Below are positions 11,801 through 25,900 of a DNA stretch of 64,000 nucleotides, one piece after another. The stretch lies in the NCBI GenBank assembly GCA_026182355.1, contig JAPFBL010000232.1, positions 310,001 through 374,000 on the forward strand. The letters run 5' to 3'. A model generated the notes under the pieces. It did no database searches. It saw nothing but the letters and a program-made list of their open reading frames with translations, and had not been told where the DNA came from. The translations under genes were made by a program, and so were the position numbers. Numbering within the stretch: position 1 is the stretch's first letter; every line of letters starts with the position of its first letter. This DNA comes from Hermatobates lingyangjiaoensis (Eukaryota; Arthropoda; Insecta; Hemiptera; Hermatobatidae).

Positions 11801-14800
11801 ATTGATCTACCAGATACTGATTATTCATACATTACTTTCTACATATTTTGATCAATTGCTAATCTATTAAGATAGTAAAATCTAAAAATTGTTTAAAATA
11901 TAGAACAACAATTTTATTTTTTTTAAAAATATTATCAGCGATAGAAAATATTTTAATGCAATTAATAAAAATAAAAGAACAGCATATACTGAAGTTATTT
12001 TTTTAAGTACTTTGTATTAAAGGTAAAGATGCAATTTATTTTAAGGAACTCTATTTTTTAGAAAGCTTACACAGGAAAAGTGTTTGGTTTCTTTAAAGAC
12101 CTATCTGGATGCATCACTGACTAACCAATCGAAATGATAAATTCTAATGTAGTGCAATCAGTTATTACTCATAAATACCAATCAGTGGTATTTACTCATT
12201 GTAGGGTAAAAATCTAATGAAATGGTTTCCACATATAAAAATGTTTTTAATGATATAAACAACGCGTTTCGAACACTACGTGTTCGAAACGCGTTGTTTA
12301 TGTCATTAAAAAAATTTTTATATGTGGAGATCATGTCATTAGATTTTTACCCTACAATGACGAAATGATAAACTGTGTCTTATATTATCATTAACATCAA
12401 CACTCATCTGAAAAACTGATTCATTAGGCCAACAAATATTATTGCAATCGGATCGTATTTTAATTCATAATCTGATTATAATTCATAATTGATTGATAAT
12501 TCAATCAATTAATTGAATCATTAATTGATATGATTCATAATTGATTGATATTTTTTTATGAATCCTGAGATGAAAAAATAAATCGAATTAATAAATTAAT
12601 TCGTATCTTTTTGAAACAAAACTAATGAATAAATCAGATTTTTAATCAGAACTATGAAAAGATCTTGATCGTGTCTCAAAAAAAAAAAAAACATGACTAT
12701 GATTCCATTCGACCCTTAGATCTTGACACTCCGTCGAATAAAGCTACATTCAATGGCCGAATCCGTCGCTATTTGAAATCTTTACTGACTAAACTAATTT
12801 AAAAATATGTTTTCAATATGATATATACATCACATACGATTATGATTTATATAAATATTTGAATTATTTATAATAAATAAATTTTTAGATATCCTTATAT
12901 TTCGACAAAATAAGGCAAAGTCAGTTTTGATTTTGATAACAGTTCTTCTGACCGAAAACGAAAGAGGATTTCAACAGGAAATGATTTTTGATGTTTTTTT
13001 AAATTTATAGGAATTTGAATCAAATTTCTGATACATGTTGATGTTATATTTACACAAACATAAACAGAAGACACGGTCCACAAAGATACAGGAAGTACAC
13101 ATTGAAAGAACTTTTACACCTGACTGCTATATAACAACTTCTCCCTCGAGAGGCGATGTGGGTTCATTAGTCGTCAGGTAAGTCGGCATATATATATATG
13201 CATATGTCGGCATATATATTTACCGAAAGGTCAGTAACGAGAGTTTGATTTTAGATCCTAGAAAATTGACCAAATCCTGATTAGATAATAACCCATACAT
13301 ATTTTGTAAAACCAAGTATACCGTATGTTCAGAAATTAAAACTCCTTCCTGTGCAAGCTTAATATATTTTGAATATTTAACTAACGGTTGAGGTTGGAAT
13401 ATTTTGACTTAAATTTGTAAAACATTTTATTTCTAAATAATATAAATAAAAAAAATACGATTATCCACAAAAATATTCCCTTTCTAATTATTAAAAAATG
13501 AAATAAAATTAAGCTAAAAAAATCTAAGCTATGAATGAATTAGATTATTACACTACAATCAATGCAAATGATTTACCTAAATATGCTTTGCAATATGCGA
13601 GTATAGAATTATTTATTTCAAACTTTCTGATTACAACAAACCAATTTAGTCCAAAACAATGTTCACTAATCAACAATCAAAAAGAAAAGAGATTACATTT
13701 TACTTCCTATATATTAGGGCGAATAAATTTATTTTGTAATAATACAGTAATTTCTCATAACCTTAAGTAATTATCAACTAGCTGTAACGTTCTGTGCTAG
13801 CAAAACTGTGGTGTCCAATCATACTTGGAAAAATTCTTGCTATTAAAGAGGCATTACCTAAGACTTAAATTAGGTGAGGTTACAGTGGTCGTCCTTGGAG
13901 AGAACACGAAGAGGCCAAAATTGTCCCTTTGTAATACTATATAACAAACATTCTACAGTGGGAGTCCTAAATTTTGCCTATTCTCAAGTCTATTTAGAGT
14001 GAGATCTTTAATGAGTATCTGACATCATACAGGATTAACAACCTTTCCGAGGGACGACGTACTTAGATTTTTTTTCAACTCCTTTATGAATAAATCGAAG
14101 ACTAGAGTGAATATAGAATCACGTTTCTACCTGTCCACAGACGAGCATGTAATCCATTGGCCTACCATAACTCCTTTATTCCTCTCACCCTTCTACTTCC
14201 ACCAATATTTATCCGAAAACTTGCTCAATTTCATTGATAGAAAAGAATTTAATGTTAATTTCATTCAAAATATAAATTTTCTTTTTTATAACAATTATTA
14301 ATTCTCTATTTATTCATTAAATGCTGAAAAAATGAATTGTACGATATTATTACTGCAAATAGAAATTAAATAGTTGATTAAATTCATATTTTCAATATTA
14401 AATCTCTCAATAAAATGACATGACTTATTTGATAACAATTATTCTTTTTTTTAAATAAGTCTAAAAATTAACGATTAATATACCCCTATTTTACCATATT
14501 GCAGATGAACATGTCAAATTACATTTAATTACAGGTCTATTCAAATATTAAATAGATCTGTTTAACGAAACATATATCACATAAATTTTTACTTAAAAAA
14601 TAACAATACATATATTACTTAATATTCAATGTTTTAATAAAACAAAATTTAATATACTTTGTAACTACTACATAAACTAAATGAATACACATATATCTAT
14701 GTATTAACAAAAAAAAATTGTCAAAGTAATTATGTTTTTTAAAATAATGTATAACTACTTTTTAGCTAAATACATAATATGTTTTACATTTGATGCAGTT

Positions 14801-17800
14801 ATTGAGTATAGTAATACTAACAATTTTAAAGTTATCTTAGATTGTAATGAAAATGAAATAATTTTAAAAGGAAATTTATTTGGTGACATGACAACGGTGT
14901 ACGAAAATAGAAATTTAATTCTTATTTTATTATTACCTTTTCGAATGACTGCAGTAGTTAAGCATGAAACCAAAATATACTATCTTTTTTTATAATGGAT
15001 TGAGGGTGACATTTATTTTGTTGTATTTTCTTAGTAATATAATAATTTATAAAATAAAAAAAATGTTTATAGAGGAATAAGTGTTAAAAAAGTGCTGCTT
15101 TGGTGTGTGACCTACAACTTGAAGAATGATTTCCAAGGGTTAGAATGAAGGAGGTAAGAAAAAAAATTATAAAGTGATTTTATAAGATGATAATTGGTTA
15201 GAATATAGTGGCTTCAAAAAAAAAAGGGGGTCCATAAGTTATTAAATAAAAAGAGGTCAGCGCATGGTTCCGTAATATATAGAAACATCACTTTTGAAAC
15301 TACATCTGATTAAACGTCATAAGTACATTTGATTTAGTTTAAAGCCACAAAAGAAAAAGGAAAACAACAGAAATCAATGTTCTGAGGCATTTCACTTTAT
15401 GTCATCAGAGAGCAAACAAAGTAAAAACAAAGAAGGTAACGTAAAAGTGTATCAACTTTTTTGTTAGCTCCTTTGTTTGATCTCTGTTGATATAAAGTGA
15501 AAGGCTCAGAGATTTATATCTATTGTTTTATTTTTTTTTGTAGTTTTATACTTCTTTGATTGCACCATATGTTTATTGTGATTCTTCTGTTTTCTACTTT
15601 TCATATATAACTTCAGATAGAAAGAAAAGTAACAGACATGTAAACAAACACATATGATTAATCAAACAAACATATGAAGAATTTGTAATTAGTGTTCCAA
15701 AATTTATAATTATTAGATTAAATTCCATCAAATATACTGAAAAAAATAAATCTAACAAATCATCATTGTCAAATTAATATGTATAAGGCTGCAAAAATAA
15801 AAAAGTTGTTTTGATAAAAATGTAAAAAAACCGATTAATCCAGACGGCAAATATTTATAAACTAAATGATAAACAAAACAATTCTATAGTTGTGCTATCA
15901 GTCATGTTTTATTTACATATTTATTTATATGCTGTTATATGTTATACACACATATATATATATAACAAGATTTCATAATAAACACGTGAAACAAAAACCA
16001 ACGTCTAAACCACAATAAAACATCAGAAAATGACTAAGCTGTTTCAACGAAATCAAGAGTAGTCTTCATCATTTTCTGATTTATTCTATGATTTAGATGT
16101 TGATTGTATAATGGATACATAAGTGCAGAATAATCACTAGAAACACGTAATGCAATCAACGAAGTGTAAACACAGGGAAGGATTCCTTAAAGTTTTATAA
16201 TTCATGGGTACATTTATGTTATATTTATTCATATTAGAAAAATAACTCAAACTGCTATATACAAACTTTTTTTTTTACAAACAAAGAGTTTTGAACACAT
16301 ACTGCTCGCCTACAGGTTATATCAATCAAAAGGAGAGATATAATCTTTTCCATCGATCACTATACTTAAAATAATCTGACGAAGAACACTACTTGTTTGA
16401 AACGCTTTATTTGTGGAAAACATTTGTATATGGAAACTTAAATTATTTTCGTATCATAAACAATGTAAATTACTTAATACATCAAGGCATTTGAAGCTGT
16501 TTTCAATAATTCTTACGAAACACTCAAGTTTTTAACACCCAACACATGATTAAATCATGTAGAAAAATAAATTAATTTTGTACTGTCAATACTTTAAAAA
16601 TTAAAATTCTAACCAGCATATGTTTAGCAATACTATAGGTATTACTTAAAATAATTTTATTGAAAAACATAATTTGAAAAAAATATTTCATATAGACATT
16701 ATTAGAGTATTGCACTAACACTTAACTGTATTGTATCTAACACTAAATTGTATCAAGTAATACTAAGTCAAAATGTTTGTTATATTATTATATAATGCAG
16801 AAAAATCACAACAAATAAACACGTGATGCAATAAATTAAGTTTAAACCACAAGGAAAAATAAAAAATAGAAATAATTGCTCTGAGGCCTCACTTTATGTC
16901 ATCAGACCAATTATTTCTATTTCTTTTCCTTGTGATTTAAACTTCACCATTATATAATTATACAAATAAAATATATTTTCCGATTTTGATTCGAAAAGAT
17001 GAGAAAAATGGCAAATCCAATAAATTTTTATTTACAATTTCCTGTTTTTAAATATAAATAAATTGATTAGTTAAATATCTTTTTTGAAAGTAATGGATGC
17101 GATTTCTATATATGGAAGATATATTTGTTCGCATTCTATTGTCAATTGTATGGTTAAATTTCATCAACTAAAAATATTTTTAATTAATTAATATAATTAA
17201 TAGTCACTTGGTTTCCTAACAAATAATTTACTACTATTTGCAATGTTAGTAATATTATTGCATTATCACTTTGTAATATGTTATAGTAACTTCGTATAAT
17301 TTTTATTGTTTGCAAATTCATAACAAATATAAAATATTAGGATTAATAGTAATATTATCCGTCACACATCATAAAATATCTGGAGAGCTCAACCGGTTTC
17401 TGATCCTTCCGGTTCCCATCTTGAAGATAGATTGTGAGTTGCCCTTGAAGATGGCAACCAGACCGAAACCGGTCGAGCTCTAGAGATATTATACGAGCTA
17501 TGACAGATAATAATAACGGATAATGAGAAGTAACCCATTAACTATAATCAATACGAAATCATTTATACTTTTTATTTGGCCAATTATCCCAAACCAAATA
17601 TAATAAAATAGTTCATTAAATAAATATGTAGCTTTAAAAATACGATTTACATTTAAATGTAAACATATTAATCTGTAGTTGTAAATAGTTGATGTAAACA
17701 GGTCGCAATACTTAAAAACATAACAAAACAAACATATATAGAATTGTAATTAAGAGAAAACATGTTTGTGTTAAAGTTATGTTAAATTTAATAATATTTT

Positions 17801-19915
17801 TTCAACTGATAATTTTGAATGATATATGAGCCGTTTATTTTGAAAGTGGCCTAATTCCATTTTCCAAAAAAATTTAGCTAGCTATTTAAATAATTACATT
17901 TTTACGTTATCTTTACCTTTTGCAGCAAATTGTACAAAATTTATTTAAAATTACTAAGTTTTTTTATAACAAAAATTAGTTGATAAATAAAATGACAATA
18001 TTTTTAAATTTTGTAAAACGCAAACCCTTAAATATCTCGATTTTAACATAAATGGAATTAGGCCACTTTCAAAATAAGCGGCTCATATACAAAGAAATCG
18101 TGCTATGTCAAAATTGAAATTGATATTGTCTGATTAAACAAAAAGGACTTATCTAAAATAGCAACTAAAGAGTTAAGAATTTAAAATATAGGTAGTTGTA
18201 TAGTAGATAAATTAAATTATATATCTTAAAAATTATAATAAAATAATAACAACAACTATTCAAAACTGGTTGGTAATATAACTGAATCTGAGAAATGCTA
18301 CTGGAGTTACTACTACTAATACTACGGACTATCAAAACTATAAAAATAAGTGAAAAATAAAATCTAAATTGAAGCAATAATTCAGAATAAGGAAACAAAA
18401 ATATGAGTATTTATATTATCAAGATACTCAAATATGGGTATATATAATAATATTCAAACTACAATTACGCTAAACTACATATTTAAATAGTTTAGTATTG
18501 TTGTAACAACATCCAAATGTGGAGTGATAAATCATCGCCATATATTTATAAGTCCATTTGATGTGAGTAGTACGTTTGTTTAGGTGCAATATTAGTTTGT
18601 GCAAGTTATTTATGTCCATTAGCGTTTCACCTTAAGAAAACATGAACGTGAATTTAATTAACACTCCTTTAATCTAGACTTCATACATAATTCAGAACAA
18701 ACTAAAAATTCACGTATAAGCGATAAGATTCAATTCTGATTGGAACTGGTTTTTCTGTTAGTAAAATCCTCGTCAGAGTCTCTCAAGCAACAATTTTGTT
18801 TGTCTGTAATTCTGACGAATACAGTTATTGGTCGAAAAAAAACCATCTTAGAATTTTTTAAAATGTAGAATTTAATGATTAATCCCTTAAAACTGAAGAC
18901 AAAAATTGAAATTCACAAATGGAAAACAAAGCCTTCAACCCAAAAACATAAAGTTGTAAAAAGAAATGTAGTGTTGAGTGCGGAGTTCTACTCAAGCAGT
19001 GTCTTTCTTTATATATTCCTGCTCATTATAAGACTTTTTACTCGAGTATTTGAGCAAATTTTAATTCAAGATGAAAAATTGCATTTTATTTAAAATATTC
19101 AGAGATTATGTGACATCAATGTTATAGGAAAGTAAATACACGATATAAAATCCAGTAATGATCAGAATGAATAAGGAAGTCTAGTACTGGACGCTTTAGT
19201 TCCTTCACTGGTAAACTTCATGCAAAAGCCTCTTTCTACGAAACTTCCAACTTTTTTCCAAAAGGTCTTTCTAGAAAGAAGTGGCTCATCTTATGAACTT
19301 TGTTTCATAATACGAAAGGCTAAGTTATCAAAGAGCATGATCTATTCCTCAGTTCTCAGACGTAAACATACCAATAGAATATAGCAGTTCCTTTTCTTGG
19401 TATTTTTGCTAAAAACTTGGGATATTTTGAACACAGCTCCATTTTGTCTTGTTTGACTGTATCTCTCTCTTATTGTTATCACATTGGCGAAGAAGTATGA
19501 CTATATTTATTTGTATGTGATTTGAATGGGACAAACAATTTCAAAATCTACACAATAATTAAAATCAACCATTTTGTTAATTATTTGCATGTTGTACAGT
19601 TTTATTGAGTTGAAATATGCAAACAGTATATAACTATATAAACTCCTATAAAGACCACGAAAACAAAAGAGGGTAAAATAATTCACTCTATATACATTGA
19701 CATCAGTCATCATCAGGAGCAGAATTGATTTCATCAAGAAGTAAAGCAGCTTGAAAAAATGTTTTTCTTCGCTACTTCCCACTTTAGCAGATCACTGCTT
19801 TTTTCCGTGACAACTGGCTTTTCTTCAGTGTGATTCGATTTATTACCCAATTGGTGCTATATTTTCTTCATTATTTTCTTATTATTCTTAATAATGTTGA
19901 CTAAATTAACATTTC

Positions 19916-19949
<34 letters not shown>

Positions 19950-22900
19950 ATTTCACATAAACACGTGAAATAACAATCAATGATCAAACCACAATAAGAA
20001 AATGGGAAAAGAAGACTAAGATCTTTCAACCGTAACAAGCGGTCTTCGTCAGAGTCAAAAACCCAACTGATATGTATATATAAAGTTTACCAGGACTCGG
20101 TCCGTTCTTCAGGTTCAAATTAAACTCTCATTGTCAACCTTTTGGTTTTCAACTAATACCTTTTGCACATGCACAAGTATAAAATTTTGAAGCAGAAAAA
20201 CTAAGTATTACATCAGGAATTATTTTCCAAACAAAATTAGCATGTGGATTTCAACAACAACTGTCTAGTGTCACGTCACAGTGTCAAGCGTTCTTTCAAA
20301 CTAGACAGTTATTGAACTCCACAGAATATTTTTCTTGTAGACAGGAAAAAAGTAGTGCCTTATTCTTGCATATAAACAATGGTAATCATCATATTGATTG
20401 GACAGGTGCTAAATTTATTACCTATGAAAAATCAATGTTGTTAAGAAATATTATTGAATCGTCTCTAATTAAATTTAATAGATCAAATATTATAAACATT
20501 AGTAACGGTCTCTTCAAACTTGATACTTTCGTTACGAGGGCAATAGCCTCTTCTAAGAGGGTTGACAGCTAGCGAATAGTTTTTACTCTTTTTTACTGTA
20601 CTGCTTTGTTTCCTCAAATATCCCTTTCTGGACATTAGTCCTTTCCTGCGCTTTCACCCTTTTAAAATACCACTCTTTCCTCCCACTCTTCTCAACCCTT
20701 CATCAGATGTTTTCTGCATCTAGTATTTCAGTTGTGTTTTTGACTCTGACGAAGACCGCTTGTTACGGATGAATGATCTTAGTCTTGTTTTCCCATTTCT
20801 TATTGTGGTTTGATCATTGATATATATATATATGAACGCATAGGCTGCTGTACATTTCAATGAAATATATATATATAATAATGTTTTCTCTTCTCAACAA
20901 AATATATTGAACACTATTTTTCTTTATCGAGGTTTTGGTCCAGAGTCACACAATAAAATATTTAACACATGTTTGTATGTATGGATGAGTACGTGATGTG
21001 TGTGTGTATGTGCGCGTTTGAGTATGTGAATGTGTATGTGTAAACAACTCTCAATAAACGTAATACTTAATTTATTTCTTTCCACCCAACATCCACACTT
21101 GACTTATACATGTTCTTTACACCTTTTATGCAATTCAAGGGAGGGGGGAGGGGGAGAGGATATGGTTCATTTATTATGTGGAACCCATTAACTATAAGCA
21201 ACATTAATACGTACGCCATCACATATTGTTTCACCATCAAAATCTCAACTCCTTTCAATGTTGTATAACTTCGACTATGTGTATTGAACATAACCGTAGC
21301 CGTTGCAACATAGCTACCTAATTAACCAAGGTTAATTTATTAATTAAACTCTTCATCAATTTTCTCCTGACATATTCTGCTGAGGAAATAACAATCATAA
21401 TAAAAAAAAACTAAATTATAGTGAAGAGAAGTCCAAAACTACATAGATATTTTGAAACCAATCCATAGAAAGAAATATAAGTCTTACATCCATCATTTTT
21501 TTAAAATAAAAAAAGTTTATATATTGAATAAAAGGTGAAATATATTAAACAAAAATGTATATATAAAATGTTGTGGGAAAAGCAAAAAAGCTGTAAAGCA
21601 AAAGCATCTGCAAGAAAAATTCATTTTCTACATACCAAAAACCATTTTTTTTTTTTAGCAAAAATATCAGTACACTGTTCAAACCTTCAACACCACATGC
21701 TACCTTGAATACAACTTTAAAAAAAAAGAATTAGTTTTATTTGGCTTTTTCAAAATAAATTTTAAAAAAAAATACATTTAAATTAATTACAACTCCTATT
21801 ATAAGGAAATTGTTTTTTAAAGAAAAAAAAATTAATACGGAAAAAAGGAAAAAAAAAGATTTACTTATTGTTGGACATTAACGTTGAAACTTCTTTCAAG
21901 CAGGAGAGACATCTGAATCCCTTAGAACTGAAGACAAAAATACAAACTCACTAATGTACACAAAGTCCTCAACCCAAAGTATAAGTATAATAAAATAATG
22001 AAATCATAACAATATTACGATATTAATATAAACACTAAAATGAAATGTTTATTTTTTTAATAATATAAGGCATAAAAAAAAGGCCAGTAAAATGAAAAAC
22101 TTCTCTTCCGAATTTTTCATAAATCCATCACCAACAGAGAGTTGAAGAGATTTTATTTTAATGTTTTAATAAGAAAGGTTTTAAGTCATATCTTCGAAGT
22201 CTCGTTTCAGAAAAAAAAAATCTCTTTATAGTATTTTTCGTCGTTCAGGAAAAGTGAGCCCTTTGAAAGGTAAGTAAAGCTAAAACTTGTCACTCCGTGG
22301 ATCTCCCTTTCATTCTCTCTCAATATACATATATATAAAAAAAAATCAAAATTAACGCCTAAACCACTGTCAGAAAATCGTTAAAAATAACTAAAAATTT
22401 TCAACAAAAACAAGTCGTCTTCATATGAGTTTCGTTAACATTTTCAGAAATATTGATTCATTCTCTGATGAGTCTCATTTGTCAGAGTATCAGTGAGACT
22501 CTGACGAAGACTGCTGTTTTGCTTGAAATCTTAGTCATTTTTGTGATCTTCTTGTGTAGTTTAAACGTTGATATATATATATAAACATGAGTTCAAACTC
22601 GAAGAAGAGTGACACACAGAGTAAAGAGACTCACATACAAAATCAAATTTTAGGCAATTCGTCTTCAAGAGAAAAGAGATAGGGAGACCAAGCACTGCTT
22701 GCTCTACCTTATATTCAATTTATTTACAGTATATAAGAAATCAAATACAACTAAAATACTGAAAGTAAGTTAAAATAATACCCAATCTAAAATATGAATA
22801 TATTAATCTATTTTAAACTATATAACTACAAAAATATATATTGCAAGTAAATATTTTGGTGAATTGGTTAAGAATTGGTTTGGTGAATTTGTGTATTTAT

Positions 22901-25900
22901 TTTTTAAACAGATATGAATAAACAGATTTCTATTTTGTCTGAAAAAGTGGAAAAATATTGCTTAGTCACAACTCAATTTTCAGTAACACTTTTCTAAACC
23001 TGCTGTAACTAATAAAGACTTTAAATATGAAATGGGATATTCAAGATGGTCCAACCAACTTGTGTCTATGAGACCACGTCTTTTGGTTTGAAGTCCGCCA
23101 CGTCATTCTCAAAAACAACGACATGGGCTTTTACTTTCAATACTTCAATCTCACACAGCCTTTTTATGAAATGTATTTAATTACTAATTATAGTGCTACT
23201 GCCTTATACTCTCCTACCGACTAGCAGATACGATTTATTCTTACTATTCCCTTATATTCGCTAATCATCTACATTTTAGTTTTCGAAAGTATAAAATAAT
23301 GTATAATTTATATTCCATTTAATTACATCTTTCATCCATTAAAATATTTCTACATATTTTGATATATATCAAACCAATTTGACGAAACTTTGGTACTACT
23401 GAGAATTGCTTTATGTTTGCTTTGAACAAAATATTGACTACAACCCTCAGCATTTGTGTCTTTCTACGTTTGGTATTCATTACATTTTCTCTGAATTCAA
23501 ATTAATTTCTGGAAAAATATCGGATTACTAAATTAATAATAGTACCTATATTAATGAATTGTATTCTACAAACTAAACGATTTTATAACTAATCGAAACA
23601 CTAAACAGAAAAAGATAAAAAAACACCATAGAATAATAAAAAGTTTGATATTTTCATAGAGGTTAGTCTAATGTGAATCATAAATAAAATAATTTGTTTT
23701 AACTCAGAATAAGATTTATGGTGTGTTACATTATTTTGTACCTCAATCATCTCCGACTACAAGAATTAATCTCGAAGAGGAGGGAGGCCTGAAACGAGAG
23801 CATGAACATGCTGATATGCATGAGTCGCATATAGATATTTATGTTTTTCCGATTCAACTCAGAATAAATTCTTAAAAGCGGTTAAACAACATTTTTTTTA
23901 GTATTCAATTATTAATAAAAGAATTATAAGCATTCATATAAAGTAAGTAAAGTTATTTACCATTAAAACAGCTTGAGATTAAGAATGTAAAACCATAACG
24001 AGTATAATTGATATTTTTGTTAACCTTCATATCTTCAACAGTTAAAAAAACTTAACAGTCTGTAAAACTTATTAAATTTCTTATAAAAATCATTTTACAA
24101 AATGATTGACCATTCTCGTTCGTATGGTTTTTAAGAATCTTAAAAAAGTACAAAAGGTACGGTCCAATAAATGAATAACCTTTAATGGTAATAGAAGTAA
24201 TAACTTCTTATCAAAGAATTAAGTAATAATAATATTCTGAATGGAAAAATCAAAATAATTATAAACTTTTAATTACTTACAATGTTGTTCATATTTTTAT
24301 TAATAATAATGCAGTTAAAAAGACTTAATGCAATAAATTACAATATATTTATATTCCTTTTACTATTAAAAACTAAAATTTTTGAATCATGGTCTTCAGA
24401 TATTTTCTTAAATATTCCTTACTGTTCTGATTTCCAGTAATTTTTATGAAGCGGTAAAAGTAAAGAAAACATTTGACAACAAAAAATAATAACACTGTAA
24501 TAAATTTTCATGATTACAGTTTTCACTGATTTCAAGATGATCAGGCGTTTTTACTATTAGCTGCCTGAATAAACAAAGAAATAGTTATTTAAATATTTTA
24601 ATGACGACAAGTGATTCTGATTGAGAATAAATCATAATTATATCCAATTAAGCAAAATGATATCAATAATGAAGGTCAAGCAATATCCATCATTAGAACG
24701 ATATAAAGAACTGGATGACTCCTTTTATTTCTATCTTATAATGAAACGAAAATCTTCCTTTTAAATATGAAATTTTTAACAATTTTGAAATTACGAGTAC
24801 TAAGGTGTAAAATAAATCTCCCTAGTGTTTGAACCTGAGGAAGGAAATAATTATTTTTTTTTTAAATCATTGTCATTCACTAATCAGTATTTGGTTTCCA
24901 CTAAACAGACGCCAATCGTTAATGGTATTCATTCTCCAGTCAAATCTCACCACTCTGTAAGTAAGAACAATTCCTAGAAAGACTCTAGCCAATGTTAACA
25001 ATAATTTCTCTCTTTAAATACCAAAGAAAGTTCACAAATCGAGAATAAAATTGTTATGCAATTAATGAGAAGATATTCAGCACACATACTGCACTATGAT
25101 TAACATTTTATTTTGCAATAATTCTTAAACTAACTAATAAAAGAAAATTGAAATAATTAATATAAGTTAAAAATTGTATTACATTTTATTAAAAAAATTC
25201 TTTTTACAAGTTTAAAGCAATAAACTGAATAAAAACACATCGACCGAATAATAAAAGAAGCATCAACTGAATAATAATCAAAAAAGCATCGACCGAAAAT
25301 TCTCAAGAACTCTGTTTTGGAGACCAACACAATTTCTTTAAAGAAAAAAAAAAACAAGACAAGAAACTTCCGTCAAACGTTTCTTAATTTGACTTATTCT
25401 AAAGGAATACTGTTGTTTTTTTTCCAGTGGTACTTTAAAGGAAGGGTACTTTAAGTTTCATTTATCCTGAAGGAAAACTATCCCACTTCTGTTGTTCCAA
25501 GGATTTTTTTAAAGAAATCTCCAGGTTCCACCCATCAGAAAAGAAGACTCTCCTATTTTATAGTCTCTGGTTTATCACGAAGGAAATTTCAGCTTTCGCC
25601 CATAAGAAAGGAAAATTAATCCCATTTTGTACTTCTGTGGTCATATCAAAAGAAACCTTTGATTAACCCATCCCAAGTTAAAATGATGACATTTTGATGC
25701 TCTAGACTAGAGTCATCTCAAAGAATAACTATCCAACTTTGTAGTTCCATGATCACACCAAAAGAAATCACGATTTTGACCTATCCTATTTTCCAGTGAA
25801 AATTCATAGGTCAAGTGAAAAATTCATTGAATCTTAAACACGGAAAATTACAAATTTCGTTTTAATTCTCCTTTGCAAATATTTACCAACTAATCGTAGC

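Larger units (their letters stand above)
15330..15545. repeat. Inverted pair of repeat ends with hammerhead motifs
   Basis: Two head-to-head copies: left arm about 15340-15420 (hammerhead on minus at 15381-15411), right arm about 15465-15540 (plus at 15479-15512). The outer flanks are related to the AAACCACAA tail seen in the AGATCT family. Confidence 0.6.
19955..20830 (+). mobile_element. Penelope-like element, truncated, between inverted hammerhead ends
   Basis: Left end (19955-20070) is an inverted copy of the right end (20690-20825). Both carry the AGATCT hammerhead and the ACACGTGAAAT...AAACCACAATAAG flank. Inside are an AACTGACCGAGTC-family piece (20080-20170) and the C-terminal endonuclease coding segment (20290-20572). 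The coding piece is almost the same as 38876-39075 in the copy at 37.7-39.4 kb. An inverted leading terminal repeat with 5' truncation is typical of Penelope-like insertions. Confidence 0.75.

Noticed and set aside
13531..13770. 79-codon open frame starting MNELDYYT
   Set aside because: No domain, homologue or flanking splice signals recognised.
14732..14995. Overlapping sense and antisense open frames of 70-90 codons
   Set aside because: Both are in AT-rich DNA with no recognisable domain, no splice context and composition equal to the surroundings. Treated as chance.
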